5,630 nt of DNA from Candidatus Woykebacteria bacterium GWB1_45_5. Its GTDB lineage: Bacteria > Patescibacteriota > Microgenomatia > Woykebacterales > RBG-16-39-9b. The position numbers and the translations under genes were made by a program. Of the stretch, positions 1 through 5,630 are shown in pieces. How positions within the stretch are numbered: the stretch's first letter is position 1; each line of letters opens with the position of its first letter. The notes under the pieces were generated by a model. It saw nothing but the letters and a program-made list of their open reading frames with translations. It was not told where the DNA came from and ran no database searches. Location: positions 1 to 5,630 of the forward strand of contig MHCO01000013.1 of the NCBI GenBank assembly GCA_001816645.1. Direction: 5' to 3'.

Positions 1-417
1 GTTGTTTTCCCAGGCCCCAACCCTATAGCATTTAAAGCCTTCGGGGCTGCAATTCCATTCCCCGCGGTGGTTGACAGTAACGGTGACGTCTACAGTCTCG
101 CGGGTGGGATTTGGACCAAACTCAACAACACTGGCTTTCCCGCTGGTGCAGCAATAGACGTCGCTGGAGACATGTCCTTTAACGCTATTTGGGTGCTTTC
201 AGCAGGCGGCTACTTCGACGACGAGCAGCTAACTATCAATGGCGCCGCTATTGGCGCTTTTGCTCCTGGCACAAAATTTGAATTAAAAAGAGACTTAGGT
301 GGTGATGGTAATAAAAACAGCCCAGCCGAACTAATTAATTTTGAGCCAAAATACCTCTGGCTCTTCCGTGATATTATCGGTGATTCGAAGGTAGTTTACC
401 GCGAAGTCGCACCATGA
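1..417 (+). CDS. 3' end of a secreted tectonin-like propeller protein with conserved C-terminal tail (5'-partial)
   Basis: The frame is open from the first base, so the gene begins outside the window; the internal GTG at 67 is not a credible start because the reading frame and the protein pattern continue upstream of it. The visible 138 residues contain one tectonin/beta-propeller-like blade: 'DSNGDVYSL', then 'GGIWTKLNNTGFPAG', then 'AIDVAG'. The same pattern recurs several times in the gene starting at 4450. Directly after this comes 'QLTINGAAIG', an 'LKRDLGGDG' stretch and the tail 'FEPKYLWLFRDIIGD...VVYREVAP' before TGA. The tail matches the end of the vWA protein (1126-3471) almost residue for residue. 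The beta region that precedes this tail in the vWA protein is much shorter here, so the blade seems to run straight into the last strands of the terminal domain. Likely role: extracytoplasmic recognition or surface protein; the ligand is unknown. No cysteine and no LPXTG-type sorting signal is visible. Confidence 0.82.
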   Translation, partial: VVFPGPNPIAFKAFGAAIPFPAVVDSNGDVYSLAGGIWTKLNNTGFPAGAAIDVAGDMSFNAIWVLSAGGYFDDEQLTINGAAIGAFAPGTKFELKRDLGGDGNKNSPAELINFEPKYLWLFRDIIGDSKVVYREVAP

Positions 418-420
418 GCC
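343..420 (+). repeat. Copy A of the C-terminal tail coding repeat
   Basis: These 78 bases (25 codons, the TGA stop and the next GCC) match 3397-3474 without gaps at 69 of 78 positions by my count. They include 29 consecutive identical bases starting at 346. Most differences are synonymous; the encoded changes are Ser/Pro and Val/Ile. The match stops within a few bases of the stop codon. It may reflect a recent duplication, gene conversion or strong selection on the tail peptide. Confidence 0.85.
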
Positions 421-435
421 TGATAGCTTCGTTTT

Positions 436-465
436 TTGACAAAGCAACTATCCAAGGCGTAAAAT
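436..465 (+). promoter_or_regulatory. Sigma70-type promoter of the rhodanese-like/vWA unit
   Basis: A perfect -35 box TTGACA (436-441) and a TAAAAT -10 box (460-465) are separated by 18 bases. Only 11 bases lie between the -10 box and the ATG at 477, so initiation at the usual distance would leave a leader of about 4-5 nucleotides. No Shine-Dalgarno sequence fits in that space. The same arrangement occurs at 3676-3704 before the paralogous gene, which strengthens the call. Confidence 0.75.
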
Positions 466-476
466 AAACTTAAAGT

Positions 477-1124
477 ATGGATCTGCCTACTGGGTGGTTA
501 GAGGGTCTTGGCTACTCGCCATTATTAATCGCGCTGCTTGCTCTGGTTGGAGCATCGCTTGTAATTTTATTCCTCGCTCCTGCTTTCTTCAATTTATTGA
601 AAAAAACCAAATTCCCAGCTAGGTTTAGTTTCATCAAAAGACACCCCAAACGCTCGCTAGCCTTCATTATCGTTATTTTAGTAGCTATCTTCGGCGCCTA
701 TGTCTATTACTCCTTCAGCCAACCAGTCCGCATCGTCTTCGCTGGCCAGCTGAGAATAGAGAGGTTAAATGCGCTTAAGCAAGTTCAATCAGACGATGCA
801 ACGGTTTCCGACAACTCCGGCATTTATCTACTGGATATCAGGAGTCGTAAGGAATACGCTGTAGAGCATTTAAAGCAGTCTGACAACAAACCAGCAGATA
901 GAAACGCGGCTGGGATGGCCCCGCTTGATGGGGTTGACCTAGTAATTTATTCTACCGGCTCACGATTTACAGAAGCTCGCCGGGTAGCTGATGTTATTAA
1001 AAAAAACGAAGCTCTGCTTAAAGGTAAGTACACAAAAAAACCTGGTAAGGTATATATAGTTAGGGACGGCTTTGAAGGTTTAAAGAAAGCAGGTTTAGCA
1101 ACCGAGTCAGGGGGGTTTGATTAA
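477..1124 (+). CDS. Double-membrane-span protein with extracytoplasmic degenerate rhodanese-like domain
   Basis: This 215-residue protein has two hydrophobic segments (about residues 13-38 and 61-80) joined by a Lys/Arg-rich loop (41-59). By the positive-inside rule, both termini lie outside the cytoplasm. Residues about 88-213 resemble a rhodanese domain: 'IYLLDIRSRKEY' (116-127), 'DLVIYSTGSR' (154-163) and 'KVYIVRDGFEGLKKAGL' (191-207) match the beta strand/DxR, active loop and 'GGFEGWKKAGL' elements of the family. The catalytic cysteine position holds Ser159 (TCT, 951-953), so sulfur transfer is unlikely and a binding or structural role is inferred. An in-frame TAA at 471-473 forces the start to 477. 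The N-terminus is paralogous to the gene at 3714 without gaps: MDLP at 1-4, AP at 34-35, PK at 57-58 and SLA at 60-62 coincide. It is first in a unit with the vWA gene, which begins one base after its stop. Confidence 0.85.
   Translation: MDLPTGWLEGLGYSPLLIALLALVGASLVILFLAPAFFNLLKKTKFPARFSFIKRHPKRSLAFIIVILVAIFGAYVYYSFSQPVRIVFAGQLRIERLNALKQVQSDDATVSDNSGIYLLDIRSRKEYAVEHLKQSDNKPADRNAAGMAPLDGVDLVIYSTGSRFTEARRVADVIKKNEALLKGKYTKKPGKVYIVRDGFEGLKKAGLATESGGFD
1110..1115 (+). promoter_or_regulatory. Shine-Dalgarno-like G-run for the vWA gene
   Basis: A run of six G (context CAGGGGGG) ends 10 bases before the ATG at 1126, within the end of the preceding gene. It supports ATG 1126 over the in-frame TTG at 1117, which would lie only one base after the run. 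Confidence 0.5.
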
Positions 1125-1125
1125 A

Positions 1126-3471
1126 ATGAGACTTGCTAAGCGACCAATTTTTTTAATATTTCTGATAACTTCGGTCGTTATCTTTACCGCAGTAGGAATA
1201 AGCTTGGCTAAACCAGTACTTTCCCAGGTGATTTCGAAGGATATTTCACCAGAATGGGACGTCTTACCCGGTAGTGAAGTAGAAATCACGATTAGAGTTC
1301 CGGGTGCTACAAAGGAACTAAGAGACCCCGCCGATATCATGCTGGTGATGGATACAACCGGCAGTATGGGATTGTGTTGGGGAGGTGGAGCGCCATGCCC
1401 TCCACGGAAGCTCGCTTCGGCAAAGACTGCCCTTACCACTTTTGTAAACCAAACCGATGAAGATAGAGACGCAATCGGTGGGACTCGCGGTGATTTTGTT
1501 GGTCTTGTGCAATACAACACCAGTTTAGCGGGAAAGGCTAGGTTGGAGTTTGGTATTAAGAATATGACTGACGGCGCGGCACCGTTTGTACCGCCGTTAC
1601 CTGAACCTAACAATAAGAACACTTTAATAACAAGAATTAACGCTCTTACCGACGCTGGAGCAACTTCGATAGGAGCAGGTATCAACCTTGCTAATAAAGA
1701 ATCATTAAACCTGATTGAGCCAGCCACTACTTCAAGGAGGGCCGACGGCGTGGGACAATATATGGTGCTGGCAACAGATGGTATCCAAAACATGACTCCT
1801 TCACCCTACGAAAAAGCCCTCCCAGCCGATCCTGATACAATTTTGAACACCACAATAAATAGCAAGATTGCAGTTTTCACTATTGGTATTGGCAATGATG
1901 TTAATGACGGATGCCCTTTTAATGAAGCAACTGGAAAATACGCGAAAGGTTGTACAGGCGGAGACCAGACCTGCATTAACTGCGACGATTTAGATAACGA
2001 TGGTAACTTAAGTGGAGCTGAAGTTATGAAAGACATTGCCTGCCGAACAGACCAGGTAGATTTAGATCCGTCTAAACGTTGTCAAATGGTTTGGAATACT
2101 ACCAACCTCTGCAGCGCTACTGACCCAGCCTCGGTAAATGATCTAGATTGCCCAAGAAACTACTTTTTCGCCCCTAGCGATAGTGAGCTTACAACAATTT
2201 ATGAAAAAATTAGCAATCTGATTCAAACGCCCAGGTGGTACAGTATAATTGACCTGATTAATCCAGATGTTTTTATAGGATCACTAACAGATTTTACCGT
2301 GACCGATTGTGATACCGGGGCACCCTGGCCATATACGGACATGGGTCTCGGCGGATTGGTATTTTGGATTCATTTAAGCGATCCTGTACCAGCCGGTAAA
2401 ACCGTCTGCATAAATTTCAAAGCAAAAGTCAGAAACGATGCACCATCTGGCGATTATGCAGTCGACAGCCCATTGCTAAGAAAGGTGGTTTCATGGGATC
2501 CAACAATTGATTGTGATCACTTTCCACCGCCAGGTATTTCGATTCAAGACTTATTTTGGTGTCTTACGAAAATAAAAGAGCTGCCTTCGGATGAAATTCC
2601 CGGCGGCCACATCCAGGTAGTCAACCCTGCCAAACCCTGGCTGCAGACAACTGGTGGGGATGTTGGTGTCCGCGGTGATATAGATGTAGATAGAGACCTA
2701 ACTGACCCATCAGCTACGCCTGGCGGCGTGCAGCAGTACAACGCCGATTATTTAATTGTTCTAACAGGTGTCGTTAGCCCTGGCAGCAAACCATTTACCT
2801 CAGCTAAAAACTGGCTGGTTCAGAGTTACCCGAATGCTGCTACTCCCAGCCTGGATCTACCGCCGTTTCCCGCCCCACCAACCTCGATGTACCAGGCTTT
2901 GTGGGATAGATACAGCAGGCGTTGCCCAACAGGCCCAATACCGGTGGATGTCAATACTCCGGGGAATGTAGCCGCGGCAGTTACCCCCGATTGCAATATT
3001 CTTCAACACGACGAACCACCACCTGGCCCACCACCCCCCAATGATTTAACTATCAATAATGCCTCGTGGGGTGCTGTGGGATATGATAGTAGTAACCCAC
3101 CAGCCGTAATTTTTGTCGATGGCGATCTAACAATAGAGAACAATATAGAGATAGGAATAGGTACCGGTCTAATATTTGTTGTTAGAGGTGACATAAGTAT
3201 TGCCGCCAGTGTGAGGCAAATCGATGGGATTTATATTACCGACGGTGAGTTTAACACACGAGGGGTAGCCGGGTGCGGTTTGGGCAGCAACAATGATCAA
3301 CTGGTAATAAACGGAGCAGTTTATGTCTTTGGGACGCCGTGCTTTAATAGAGATTTAGCAAACAATCTAAATGATCCAGCTGAAAAAATTATCTTCGAAC
3401 CAAAATACCTCTGGCTCTTCCGTGATATCATTGGTGACCCCAAAGTCGTTTACCGCGAAATCGCACCATGA
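1126..3471 (+). CDS. Secreted vWA-domain surface protein with EF-hand/cysteine-rich insert and conserved C-terminal tail
   Basis: This is a 781-residue exported protein. Residues 1-30 form a basic-then-hydrophobic signal peptide or anchor. A von Willebrand factor A domain spans about 70-365 and has a full metal-ion-dependent adhesion site: DxTxS at 76-80, Thr180 in 'GATSIGAG' and Asp218 in 'LATDG'. It closes with 'YFFAPSDSELTTIYEKISNLI'. Between the strand 'IAVFTIGIG' and that last helix is an insert of about 90 residues (257-345) with eight cysteines and a perfect EF-hand loop at 288-299. A beta-sandwich-like region follows (about 368-460), then 'PWLQTTGGDVGVRGDIDV' (504-521), a proline-rich linker (630-638), a beta-repeat region (640-740) resembling a polymerising or solenoid fold, and the tail from Glu758. 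ATG 1126 is preferred over TTG 1117 because it is a better codon and is better spaced from the G-run. Likely role: metal-dependent adhesion or surface assembly; the partner is unknown. It lies one base after the rhodanese-like gene, so the two are probably co-transcribed. Confidence 0.9.
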   Translation: MRLAKRPIFLIFLITSVVIFTAVGISLAKPVLSQVISKDISPEWDVLPGSEVEITIRVPGATKELRDPADIMLVMDTTGSMGLCWGGGAPCPPRKLASAKTALTTFVNQTDEDRDAIGGTRGDFVGLVQYNTSLAGKARLEFGIKNMTDGAAPFVPPLPEPNNKNTLITRINALTDAGATSIGAGINLANKESLNLIEPATTSRRADGVGQYMVLATDGIQNMTPSPYEKALPADPDTILNTTINSKIAVFTIGIGNDVNDGCPFNEATGKYAKGCTGGDQTCINCDDLDNDGNLSGAEVMKDIACRTDQVDLDPSKRCQMVWNTTNLCSATDPASVNDLDCPRNYFFAPSDSELTTIYEKISNLIQTPRWYSIIDLINPDVFIGSLTDFTVTDCDTGAPWPYTDMGLGGLVFWIHLSDPVPAGKTVCINFKAKVRNDAPSGDYAVDSPLLRKVVSWDPTIDCDHFPPPGISIQDLFWCLTKIKELPSDEIPGGHIQVVNPAKPWLQTTGGDVGVRGDIDVDRDLTDPSATPGGVQQYNADYLIVLTGVVSPGSKPFTSAKNWLVQSYPNAATPSLDLPPFPAPPTSMYQALWDRYSRRCPTGPIPVDVNTPGNVAAAVTPDCNILQHDEPPPGPPPPNDLTINNASWGAVGYDSSNPPAVIFVDGDLTIENNIEIGIGTGLIFVVRGDISIAASVRQIDGIYITDGEFNTRGVAGCGLGSNNDQLVINGAVYVFGTPCFNRDLANNLNDPAEKIIFEPKYLWLFRDIIGDPKVVYREIAP

Positions 3472-3474
3472 GCC
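3397..3474 (+). repeat. Copy B of the C-terminal tail coding repeat
   Basis: This is the partner of 343-420. It encodes 'EPKYLWLFRDIIGDP' followed by 'KVVYREIAP' and the TGA stop, and extends to the GCC just after the stop. Its position at the very end of two proteins with different heads marks it as a shared terminal module. Confidence 0.85.
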
Positions 3475-3489
3475 AGTAAGCAGCTAGCA

Positions 3490-3525
3490 CCCGCCCGCCA
3501 TGCTTCGCCAGGCGACGCGGGCGGG
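3490..3525. repeat. GC-rich hairpin after the vWA gene (REP-like or terminator-like)
   Basis: CCCGCCCGC (3490-3498) and GCGGGCGGG (3517-3525) form a perfect 9-bp stem. The loop can form a small nested TCGC/GCGA helix (3505-3508 with 3512-3515). It lies 19 bases after the vWA stop codon. No T-run follows on the plus strand (the next bases are GAAAGCAG), so it is not a classical intrinsic terminator. It could protect the mRNA 3' end, or be a dispersed palindromic element of the genome. Confidence 0.6.
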
Positions 3526-3602
3526 GAAAGCAGAGAGCAGATTAACGGCTAAATCCCCACAACAAACAATCCTTAAGGCCATCAATCGACAAACTCCAAA
3601 CC

Positions 3603-3618
3603 TACACCCCAGGGTGTA
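3603..3618. promoter_or_regulatory. Inverted repeat upstream of the second promoter, possible operator
   Basis: TACACCC (3603-3609) and GGGTGTA (3612-3618) are perfect complements separated by two bases. The element lies about 58 bases before the -35 box of the next gene. It could be a dimeric regulator site or a small RNA hairpin; nothing comparable is seen before the gene at 477, so a unit-wide regulatory role is not supported. Confidence 0.3.
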
Positions 3619-3675
3619 AGCTTAAATTTCCAAACAATTTAACTAACCACCAGATTTAGGTGGGTAGTGCAGGGT

Positions 3676-3704
3676 TTGACAAACTCTCGCCACCAGCCTA
3701 AAAT
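3676..3704 (+). promoter_or_regulatory. Sigma70-type promoter of the FnIII-like/propeller unit
   Basis: TTGACA (3676-3681) and TAAAAT (3699-3704) are separated by 17 bases, which is optimal. Only nine bases separate the -10 box from the ATG at 3714, so the transcript would start about 2-3 bases before the start codon or at it. Both boxes are the same hexamers as in the promoter at 436-465. Confidence 0.78.
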
Positions 3705-3713
3705 AAAATCAAG

Positions 3714-4466
3714 ATGGATCTGCCCGAAGCCTTACAACAGGTTGGTATTCAGCCATATCTTTTTTATTTACTTCTATTTTTAATTTTCTTGAGTGTAGTT
3801 GTCTTTTTCTTCGCTCCGATTTTACTAAAGATTACCAGAGGAGCAAGAGGTTCAAAAATTAGCCTGCCAACAATAAAAAAGCCAAAACTCTCATTAGCGA
3901 CAAGTTTTGTTGTCTTAACGGCTGTTGCTTTAGTGGCGGTTGGTGGGGTCTATTACCACCTAAACTACTTCCAAGTCAAAAAAGAAACCCCGGCCAACCC
4001 CCAAATCGAAAAAGAAAAAGTTGGGCCAAGAGGTGATTTCCAGGTTAGTGTAACTAGAAATAGCGATAAAGTGATTTTGAATTGGGACAAGAATGTCAAG
4101 GTCAGCGGGATTTTACTTGTTCAGCTTGGAAAAGACACTACCGATCGGGATAATACGCTTGTTTGGGGAATAACACCCTCTACTACTGTAAATATCGAAA
4201 ATGTAAATATTGATGAGATTACTAAAAGTGATCTAGAAAAATACGAAAAAGAACTAAAATCATCCAGTGGTAAGAAGCCGGAAACCCCTCAGATTCCTTC
4301 GCCATACGAGCTATTGACCAAGCCTGAAGGTTTTTATTATTACGATGAAACTATAAAAGGCGATCAAGCAAAATTTAAACTCCAGAAGGGAACGCGTTAC
4401 GCTGTTGAAATATCCGGCGTGAGTAACGGGGAGGGAATGAGGGCTGCTTATGTTTTTGATTACTAA
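3714..4466 (+). CDS. Double-membrane-span protein with extracytoplasmic FnIII-like domain
   Basis: This 250-residue protein has hydrophobic segments at about 14-38 and 61-80 with a basic loop between them (39-59), which predicts both ends outside the cytoplasm. The N-terminal 80 residues are paralogous to the protein at 477 (MDLP, AP, PK and SLA at identical positions), but the outer part is unrelated. Residues about 107-155 ('FQVSVTRNSDKVILNWD', 'VSGILLVQLG') and 217-250 ('KFKLQKGTRYAVEISG') look like the strands of a fibronectin type III-like beta-sandwich. They are interrupted by a charged, probably helical insert (about 165-190). The fold call is from pattern only. An in-frame TAA at 3699-3701 with no alternative start before 3714 fixes the start. 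The next gene starts inside its last codons, so the two are probably translationally coupled. The role of anchor or assembly partner for the propeller protein is inferred. Confidence 0.85.
   Translation: MDLPEALQQVGIQPYLFYLLLFLIFLSVVVFFFAPILLKITRGARGSKISLPTIKKPKLSLATSFVVLTAVALVAVGGVYYHLNYFQVKKETPANPQIEKEKVGPRGDFQVSVTRNSDKVILNWDKNVKVSGILLVQLGKDTTDRDNTLVWGITPSTTVNIENVNIDEITKSDLEKYEKELKSSSGKKPETPQIPSPYELLTKPEGFYYYDETIKGDQAKFKLQKGTRYAVEISGVSNGEGMRAAYVFDY
4439..4443 (+). promoter_or_regulatory. Shine-Dalgarno sequence GAGGG for the propeller gene
   Basis: GAGGG lies six bases before the ATG at 4450, inside the end of the preceding gene. It decides the start: the in-frame TGA at 4438-4440 rules out anything further upstream. 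Confidence 0.65.
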
Positions 4467-5630
4467 GATAAAAATAAGAAAAATTTGTTTATTAGCTTTA
4501 TTTACCGCCTTTGGCTTAGCCAGCTTTCTGATATTGGCGCCAAACCCCGCCAAAGCTGCCAAAGGCGATATTTTCAGGACGATTGGTCCAACAGCTGAGC
4601 CGCGTTTCACTGATTATCCAGCGGCTGCTGGTGTCCCGATTGCTCTATGTGCCGACGCGCTTTGGGTAGGTTTTGTCTTAGATTCAAATGGTGATGTTTG
4701 GCAATATAGTACTAAAGCGCCTGGTGATAATTATTTTCTAAACAAGACAAATGCCAATCCTTTTCCGGGAACAGGTACCCCAGTTGATATCCATTGCAGG
4801 TTGGGTAGCCAAACTCCAAGGGTAGTTTCTTCCACCGGCGATCTTTACAAATTAAATGTGAACCCTTTTGGGATCCCTCTTGGCAGCTGCCAAAACAATT
4901 GCCCTTGGAGCGGGAAGTTGAATACAAACAATATCTCTAATGTTATTGCGATGAACGGAAGCTTCGCTCTAACTAGCAGTGGTGATGTTTACAAATTTAA
5001 AGTAGAAGATTTTTTCTCTGATGTTGGCAGTTGGAATCTGGTCACCCCTAGCGGCAGTTTTCCGGCCAAGCCGGTTGATATTGGAGCAGACCAATACCCT
5101 GGGTTTTTTGAAGTGCCTTTTTTGGTTTTAGCTTCAAATGGCGATGTTTACTCATACCGCGAAGCAAGTGGTGGTTGGTACGTAATAAATTCTGGTGCTT
5201 CATTTCCATCTGTTCCAGGTGGCGGAAAGCCGATGAGAATTGATGGCACACGTGTTCTTGATACGCTTAGCAATGTCTATCACTATAATTGGTTTTCCTA
5301 TGAATTGGTGGGAACGCACCCCGAACCTCTCGCCGATTTAGATAAATTTTTGTTCACAGACCCCGGGACACACATCTCTGGTGATATCTACATGTTTGTT
5401 GAGAAAGGTCCTGATTTTATGATTTATATTAGTCCAGAATCAAACACAGTGAATCAAGGCGCTTCTGTCAACTACAACGTCCTTCTCATCTCTGTAGGGG
5501 GGTTTAGTGGGGCGGTTAATCTATCTTACATCGATTTAAGTGCTAGTAATATTACCCTTACTTTTCTTGACCCAAGTGGTACATCGTCTTGTGGTAACCC
5601 GGGAACTTATACGCCTGTCTCGTCAGTTAC
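4450..5630 (+). CDS. Secreted tectonin-like beta-propeller protein with Ig-like domain (3'-partial)
   Basis: The frame is open from ATG 4450 to the window end (393 codons) and overlaps the previous gene by 17 bases. Residues 1-36 are a signal peptide: basic 'KIKIRK', a hydrophobic core, then 'PAKAA' as an AxA-type cleavage site. From about residue 55 to 315 there are at least four, probably five, blades with a '(S/N)xGDVYxY' core: 'SNGDVW' at 79, 'STGDLY' at 128, 'SSGDVY' at 176, 'SNGDVY' at 229 and a degenerate 'LSNVYHY' at 273. The spacing is about 44-53 residues, often with 'W..(I/L)N/T....FP' after each core. This is the tectonin/TECPR style of propeller. Residues about 322 onward ('ISPESNTVNQGASVNYNVLL', 'GFSGAVNLS') look like an Ig-like surface domain. 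Such propellers commonly bind carbohydrates or other surface ligands; the ligand here is unknown. The blade pattern also occurs in the fragment at 1-417, whose tail this protein may share beyond the edge. Confidence 0.85.
   Translation, partial: MFLITKIKIRKICLLALFTAFGLASFLILAPNPAKAAKGDIFRTIGPTAEPRFTDYPAAAGVPIALCADALWVGFVLDSNGDVWQYSTKAPGDNYFLNKTNANPFPGTGTPVDIHCRLGSQTPRVVSSTGDLYKLNVNPFGIPLGSCQNNCPWSGKLNTNNISNVIAMNGSFALTSSGDVYKFKVEDFFSDVGSWNLVTPSGSFPAKPVDIGADQYPGFFEVPFLVLASNGDVYSYREASGGWYVINSGASFPSVPGGGKPMRIDGTRVLDTLSNVYHYNWFSYELVGTHPEPLADLDKFLFTDPGTHISGDIYMFVEKGPDFMIYISPESNTVNQGASVNYNVLLISVGGFSGAVNLSYIDLSASNITLTFLDPSGTSSCGNPGTYTPVSSV

Larger units (their letters stand above)
3472..3713. other. 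Intergenic region between the two units
   Basis: These 242 bases hold no credible gene. They contain the GC-rich hairpin near the left end, a low-complexity A/C-rich stretch (about 3550-3600), an inverted repeat TACACCC-CA-GGGTGTA (3603-3618), a weaker CCACC/GGTGG pair (3647-3651 with 3659-3663) and the promoter of the next unit (3676-3704). Confidence 0.7.

Noticed and set aside
402..437. Possible intrinsic terminator (CGAAG...CTTCG followed by TTTTTT) at the end of the first gene
   Set aside because: The stem is only five base pairs with a 20-base loop, the left arm lies inside coding sequence, and the T-run merges into the -35 box of the next promoter. It is too weak to claim.
477..1124. 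Active sulfurtransferase (rhodanese) function
   Set aside because: The catalytic cysteine position is Ser159, and no other cysteine occurs anywhere in the protein.
1117..1125. TTG at 1117 as start of the vWA gene
   Set aside because: It overlaps the previous gene, is a weak start codon and lies one base from the G-run; ATG 1126 has suitable spacing and leads directly into a typical signal peptide.
1107..1793. 228-codon open frame on the minus strand opposite the vWA gene
   Set aside because: It lies antisense to the start and adhesion-site part of a clearly coding gene with recognisable motifs, its own protein shows no domain, and no promoter or ribosome site supports it. The shorter minus-strand frames at 1318-1512, 1806-2036, 2544-2741, 3003-3194, 4311-4610, 4712-4927 and 5048-5251, and the plus-strand frame at 2768-2971, are rejected for the same reason.
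1987..2022. Dockerin or cellulosome component
   Set aside because: Only one calcium loop is present; dockerins have a duplicated loop-helix pair, and no cohesin is visible.
1..5630. CRISPR array, tRNA/rRNA genes, insertion sequence or sortase (LPXTG) signals
   Set aside because: No regularly spaced direct repeats, cloverleaf-like segments, transposase frames or LPXTG motifs were seen on either strand.

Overview
The window is a stretch of plus-strand genes for exported or surface-exposed proteins of a bacterium with moderate GC and a standard stop-codon set. No housekeeping gene is present to fix the taxonomy. The style of the large proteins resembles proteins I associate with the Candidate Phyla Radiation (Patescibacteria), especially Microgenomates: a signal peptide, a vWA or propeller head, a glycine/aspartate-rich beta region, and a C-terminus ending in 'REVAP' or 'REIAP'. 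This assignment is inference from memory, not a database result.

Layout. (1) Bases 1-417 are the 3' end of a large secreted protein gene: one tectonin-like blade running into a short C-terminal domain that ends in a conserved tail. (2) Bases 436-3471 form a complete two-gene unit. A TTGACA/TAAAAT promoter lies almost on top of the start codon of a double-membrane-span protein with an extracytoplasmic, degenerate rhodanese-like domain (477-1124). One nucleotide later comes a 781-residue vWA-domain surface protein (1126-3471). (3) Bases 3472-3713 are intergenic, with a 9-bp GC-rich hairpin, a smaller inverted repeat and a second promoter of the same design. (4) From 3714 to the window end lies a second unit of the same plan: a paralogous double-span protein with an FnIII-like extracytoplasmic domain (3714-4466), overlapped by the start of a secreted tectonin-like propeller protein (4450 to beyond 5630).

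The main result is this modular plan. Each unit pairs a small anchor protein, with a conserved 'MDLP' double-span N-terminus and an exchangeable outer domain, with a large exported protein carrying an exchangeable head; where the large protein's end is visible it carries the same 25-residue C-terminal tail. The fragment at the left edge has that tail and a tectonin-like blade, so at least three units or partial units seem to stand in tandem. A reasonable inference is a surface-display or adhesion system in which the small protein anchors or assembles its large partner. The first gene of each unit seems to be read from a leaderless or nearly leaderless mRNA, while the second gene has a Shine-Dalgarno-like sequence and is closely coupled to the first.
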